Shown here piece by piece: positions 31,799 to 34,803 of a stretch of DNA of 34,803 nt (the first letter of the stretch is position 1; each line of letters opens with the position of its first letter). The DNA is from Lachnospiraceae bacterium (lineage in GTDB: Bacteria > Bacillota > Clostridia > Lachnospirales > Lachnospiraceae): the NCBI GenBank assembly GCA_024698885.1, contig JAILQQ010000239.1:1-34803 (forward strand), read 5' to 3'. The notes under the pieces are model-generated. The model was given only the letters and a program-made list of their open reading frames with translations. It was not told where the DNA came from and ran no database searches. The position numbers were made by a program, and so were the translations under genes.

Positions 31799-32656
31799 AT
31801 GCTTTCCAAAGAATTCCGCGTCAGAGCCGGCTCTGACTATTATATTCATACACCGGGCTCCCAGGCCCGTGACCTTTTTCTCTATCCTACCATTATCGGG
31901 CATTTTTATTATGAACCGGGCTATCGTCTGCACAGAGAATCCTTTGACAGCTTTCTCTGCATGGCGGTAACACAGGGCACCTGTACCGTGGAAGCTGACG
32001 GCAGGCAGCTTAAGGCCGGCAGCGGCAGCGTTGTCCTGCTTGACTGTTATGCGCCTCACGCCTATGGCTCCGAAGAGGCCTGGGAAGCTTCCTGGTTTCA
32101 TTTTGACGGCTTTCTCGCCCGAAAATATTTTGAAGCCGCCACCGGCGGAGAGGGGATTGTCCTGACGCCGGCAGATTCCTACCGCTTTGACAAATATATG
32201 AAAAGACTCTATACCGCCTTTCAGAACGGAGAAGCGGTCAATGACGCCGTTCTGAACAACTGGATCGTCAATATGATGACAGAGCTCCTTACGGCCCGCG
32301 GCCAGTCAGAGCACAGGGCCGGACGCCCCGACAGCATCGAGGACGTCGTTTCCTATATCAGAGATCATCTGGACGCCGATCTGTCCTTAGAGATCTTAGC
32401 GGACAAAGCGAGCCTGAGCCCGTTTTACTTTTCCCGCCTCTTCAAACGGGAAACCGGCTTCACGCCCCATGAATACGTCCTGGCCTCCCGGATCTCCCAC
32501 GCAAAATATCTGCTGATCACGACTGTCTTAAGCATCAAGGAGATCTGCTATCAGATGGGCTTTTCCAGCGAAAGCTCCTTCTGTACCTCCTTCCGGAAAG
32601 CGACAGGCCAGACGCCCGGTGCGTTCCGGAAGCTGCACGGGGAAACAGATGGCTGA
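31799..32656 (+). CDS. AraC-family transcriptional regulator
   Basis: 285 residues. The cupin-like N-terminal sensor includes YEPGYRLHRESFDSFLCMAVTQGT and LLDCYAPHAYGS. The C-terminal helix-turn-helix pair is LSLEILADKASLSPFYFSRLFKRETGFTPHEYVLASRISHAKYLLI, then LSIKEICYQMGFSSESSFCTSFRKATGQTPGAFRK. CAGGAGG precedes the start. It is divergent from the DUF5107/TPR gene and convergent with the AraF-like binding-protein gene, so its likely targets are the TPR gene and perhaps the arabinose-type transporter. It shares length and layout with the AraC at 16712 but is not a near copy. Confidence 0.93.
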   Translation: MLSKEFRVRAGSDYYIHTPGSQARDLFLYPTIIGHFYYEPGYRLHRESFDSFLCMAVTQGTCTVEADGRQLKAGSGSVVLLDCYAPHAYGSEEAWEASWFHFDGFLARKYFEAATGGEGIVLTPADSYRFDKYMKRLYTAFQNGEAVNDAVLNNWIVNMMTELLTARGQSEHRAGRPDSIEDVVSYIRDHLDADLSLEILADKASLSPFYFSRLFKRETGFTPHEYVLASRISHAKYLLITTVLSIKEICYQMGFSSESSFCTSFRKATGQTPGAFRKLHGETDG

Positions 32657-32674
32657 TGTCTGATTATTGCATTA

Positions 32675-32694
32675 AATGTATAATGTTATACATT
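32675..32694. promoter_or_regulatory. Perfect AT-rich palindrome after the second araC-type gene
   Basis: AATGTATAA, TG, TTATACATT: 9-bp arms. It is followed on the plus strand by an AT/T-rich stretch, so it may be a weak terminator of the araC gene; a regulator site is also possible. Confidence 0.45.
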
Positions 32695-32739
32695 ATTTAT
32701 ATTTTGAATTCTGTTTTTTGTCTGTTTTTGGGTCTAATA

Positions 32740-32766
32740 CAGGGGAGCCGAATAAAAGCTCCCCTG
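32740..32766 (+). terminator. Terminator between convergent araC-type and binding-protein genes
   Basis: CAGGGGAGC, 9-nt loop, GCTCCCCTG followed by TTCTTTT on the plus strand. A perfect 9-bp stem. It ends the araC transcript and, as a stem, may protect the 3' end of the convergent binding-protein mRNA; on the minus strand no T-run follows. Confidence 0.8.
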
Positions 32767-32805
32767 TTCTTTTGAAAAGACTGATCTGTCAGTTTTTCTC
32801 AGCTC

Positions 32806-33867
32806 TTATTCCGCAGCTGCTCCCATTACGTCCTTATAGTTCTCAGGCGTTACAACGATAGCGTCTACCGCGGTCTCCATCGCCGGCTCTTCGCCGTCGA
32901 TCAGCTTGTACAGGACATCCACGGAGCCCTTGCCTACGCTGTCGGAAGAGAAGTAAGCCGCAGCCTTCATGCAGGTGCCGTCCGCGCCCTTATTGTTCCA
33001 CTCGTCCTTAGCCATATAAGCGCCAAGGCCTACTACACAGGCATCCGCGTCAAGACCTGCGCTCTCAAGAGCTCTGCAGGCACCGATGGTACCTTCCTCA
33101 TTGGCACCGGTCACTAACCACTTGGTGATCTCGGGATGTGCGGTAAAGATAGCTGCTGCCGCGGTGTTGCCCTTCTCAGTGGTTCCGTCATAATCCGCCT
33201 TGAAGATCTTCTCGGTATCGAAATCCGGGCAGGCTGCCGTGAAGTTGTCATACTCGCCCTCTGCTCTCGGTACGCAGGAGGAAACCGTATCCATGGTCAT
33301 GATCAGCAGACCGCACTCGGGATCCGTTTCCAGATTATTGGCCTTCGCGTATTCCGCGATCCAGTCGCCGTTGGCCTGACCGATCACGTAAGCGTTGATG
33401 CCGACCCAGGGAACCAGCTTAGCACCGTCGGTATCCTGCAGCGCATCATCAGCTGCCACGATAGGGATGCCTGCTTCCGCGCATTTGTCAACAACTGCCT
33501 GGCTCATGGTCTGATCCGGGATACAGGTTACGATACCCTTTGCGTTATTCGCGATCGCGTTGTCGATAGCCTTCAGATATTCCTCGGGGCTCATCTTCGC
33601 ATCAACATAGGTAAAGCTGTCACCCTTTGCTTCAACGGCCTCCTGTGCCGCGGCACCCTCGTCGATGAACCAGGTCTGGTCACCGGCCTTGTAAATGCCG
33701 TATACAACGCCGCCCTCAGAGGAGCCTGCGTCAGCCGTATCCGCTGCTGCCTCACCGGCATCTGCCGCAGGTGCGGGAGCGGGAGCTTCCGTCGTGATCG
33801 CTGCGCATCCGGATAAGCCAAGTACCATGGAAGCCGCTAACAATGTTGCCAATACTTTTCTTTTCAT
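32806..33867 (-). CDS. ABC sugar transporter, AraF-like substrate-binding lipoprotein
   Basis: 353 residues. Lipoprotein signal MKRKVLATLLAASMVLGLSGCAA with Cys near 21, then an Ala/Asp/Pro linker. The binding domain follows E. coli AraF in order: VYGIYKAGDQTWFIDEGAAA, NAKGIVTCIPDQTMSQAVVDK, IPIVAADDALQD, MTMDTVSSCVPRAEGEYDNF, ITKWLVTGANEEGTIGACRA, VGLGAYMAKDEW and VDAIVVTPENYKDVM. AraF binds L-arabinose; related sugars are possible. TAAAGGAGG precedes the ATG. It comes after its permease gene, with two small hairpins in the gap (33878-33926), which may raise its level over the membrane parts. An AraG-like ATPase is expected beyond the window end. Confidence 0.9.
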   Translation of the reverse strand: MKRKVLATLLAASMVLGLSGCAAITTEAPAPAPAADAGEAAADTADAGSSEGGVVYGIYKAGDQTWFIDEGAAAQEAVEAKGDSFTYVDAKMSPEEYLKAIDNAIANNAKGIVTCIPDQTMSQAVVDKCAEAGIPIVAADDALQDTDGAKLVPWVGINAYVIGQANGDWIAEYAKANNLETDPECGLLIMTMDTVSSCVPRAEGEYDNFTAACPDFDTEKIFKADYDGTTEKGNTAAAAIFTAHPEITKWLVTGANEEGTIGACRALESAGLDADACVVGLGAYMAKDEWNNKGADGTCMKAAAYFSSDSVGKGSVDVLYKLIDGEEPAMETAVDAIVVTPENYKDVMGAAAE

Positions 33868-33907
33868 GTTTAAATCCTCCTTTAAAATACCCTTTCGGGT
33901 CTATCTC

Positions 33908-33926
33908 AACATACACATTGTATGTT
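33908..33926 (-). promoter_or_regulatory. Intercistronic hairpin before the AraF-like gene
   Basis: AACATACA, 3 nt, TGTATGTT is an 8-bp stem, followed on the minus strand by a second small stem ACCC/GGGT near 33890. Placed between the permease stop and binding-protein start; likely an mRNA stability element. Confidence 0.5.
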
Positions 33927-33949
33927 TGATTCAAAATATTTGGTTTTCC

Positions 33950-34803
33950 TTAAGCGTTCTTCATCGACGCTTCCAGGAGCTCCTTCTCTCTTCTCTGTTT
34001 CCGGATGTAGTCCGTGGTCAGCGCGAACAGAAGCAGCGCACCTCTTGCCACATACTGCCAGAACGAGGGAACGTTTACCATCGTCAGGCCGGTGTTGAAG
34101 GACTGGATCAGGATAATGCCGAGGATCGTGCCGCCCATGCCGCCGACACCGCCCATGAAGGAAACGCCGCCGAGAATGACCGCCGTGATGGAATCAAACT
34201 CCAGGTTGACATTCGCTGCCGGCTGGCCCGAATTCATCCGCGAGGAGAAGATGATGCCGCCCAGGGCACAGAAGACGCCCATCATGATGAAACAGATCAG
34301 GATGATCCTCTGGGGGTTCAGACCTGCCAGACGAGCCGCGTCCTTATTGCCGCCGATCGCGTAGATGCTTCTGCCGAATTTCGTCTTGGCAAGGATCAGA
34401 CCGAAAATCACAAAGAAGATGATCATGATCCAGACTGAAAGCGGGATCCCGAAGATCCGGATCTTTCCTATTAAGAGGAAGGTATTGTCAGTAATGGGAA
34501 CCGGCTTGCCGTCGCAGAGGATATAGGCAAAGCCGCGGATCACCGACTGTGTCACGAGCGTGGCGATAAAGGGATCCAGCCTGATCTTATTGACCATGAA
34601 AGCGTTAAAGCATCCGATCAGCGCGCCGCTTATCAGCGTAATGACCAGGACCAGGAAAAACGGAAGGCCCGCCGCGGAGATCGAAGCCGCCACAACGCCG
34701 GTAAAAGCCGCCACCGCACCGGGTGAAAGGTCGTTCTGCGCGGCGATGATCAGATAGGTATGGCCGATGGCCACCAACCCGACAAGAGACCCTGCCACCA
34801 GGA
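33950..34803 (-). CDS. ABC sugar transporter permease, AraH/RbsC-like (5' end cut by window)
   Basis: At least 284 residues; the frame is open to the window end so the N-terminus is missing. It is a multi-spanning permease with AIGHTYLIIAAQNDLSPGAVAAFTG (first conserved loop), IRLDPFIATLVTQSVIRGFAYI, the ATPase-contact loop FGRSIYAIGGNKDAARLAGLNPQ and EFDSITAVILGGVSFMGGVGGMGG. The order permease then AraF-like binding protein suggests an ATPase gene further upstream, outside the window. Together they would import an arabinose-like sugar. Confidence 0.92.
   Translation of the reverse strand, partial: LVAGSLVGLVAIGHTYLIIAAQNDLSPGAVAAFTGVVAASISAAGLPFFLVLVITLISGALIGCFNAFMVNKIRLDPFIATLVTQSVIRGFAYILCDGKPVPITDNTFLLIGKIRIFGIPLSVWIMIIFFVIFGLILAKTKFGRSIYAIGGNKDAARLAGLNPQRIILICFIMMGVFCALGGIIFSSRMNSGQPAANVNLEFDSITAVILGGVSFMGGVGGMGGTILGIILIQSFNTGLTMVNVPSFWQYVARGALLLFALTTDYIRKQRREKELLEASMKNA

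Overview
The window looks like a chromosomal segment of a Gram-positive gut anaerobe of the Clostridia, most likely Lachnospiraceae. The reasons are the infC-rpmI-rplT order with a long attenuator leader, strong AGGAGG-type ribosome sites, TTGACA/TGnTATAAT promoters, lipoprotein-type sugar-binding proteins, and many LacI/AraC-controlled sugar genes. The assignment rests on gene content and protein style, not on a database search. No tRNA, rRNA, phage, transposase or CRISPR array was seen.

Region 1 (1-17569) is a large sugar/polyol locus, almost all on the minus strand. In transcription order it holds an L-fucose isomerase (fucI), a LacI-type repressor, a xylulokinase-like FGGY kinase, a GatD-like zinc dehydrogenase, a tiny membrane protein, an aldo/keto reductase, a GatZ/KbaZ-family protein without a GatY partner, an ABC sugar transporter with two different permeases, an L-fucose mutarotase (fucU), an unknown protein and a rhamnulokinase-family kinase cut by the window start. 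An AraC regulator is divergent from fucI. Two near-identical palindromes (13579-13594 and 16604-16617) look like operators of the LacI protein. A plausible reading is that two routes are interleaved: an L-fucose/6-deoxyhexose route (FucU, FucI, RhaB-type kinase) and a non-PTS polyol/tagatose route (GatD-like, FGGY kinase, GatZ-like). The substrate is not proven by sequence.

Region 2 (17688-24289) is mostly housekeeping: an Sfp-type phosphopantetheinyl transferase, rplT, rpmI, infC (with an ATT start and an attenuator leader), thrS overlapping a SEC-C protein gene, a coiled-coil protein, and holA.

Region 3 (24289-28331) is an operon of a DUF3160-like lipoprotein, a membrane-anchored CapA-type protein and holA, with overlapping genes.

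Region 4 (28407-34803) is a second sugar locus: a giant DUF5107/TPR protein, a divergent AraC regulator, and an AraF-like binding protein with an AraH-like permease that runs off the window end.

The most unusual non-coding content is a family of about 83-bp elements with three consecutive hairpins (four full copies plus one or two partial ones, all full copies in the same orientation), whose stems differ by paired compensatory changes. Also present are a pair of 87-bp direct repeats that each fold into a long hairpin (9304-9515) and a separate imperfect inverted repeat of about 180 bp (23091-23272).
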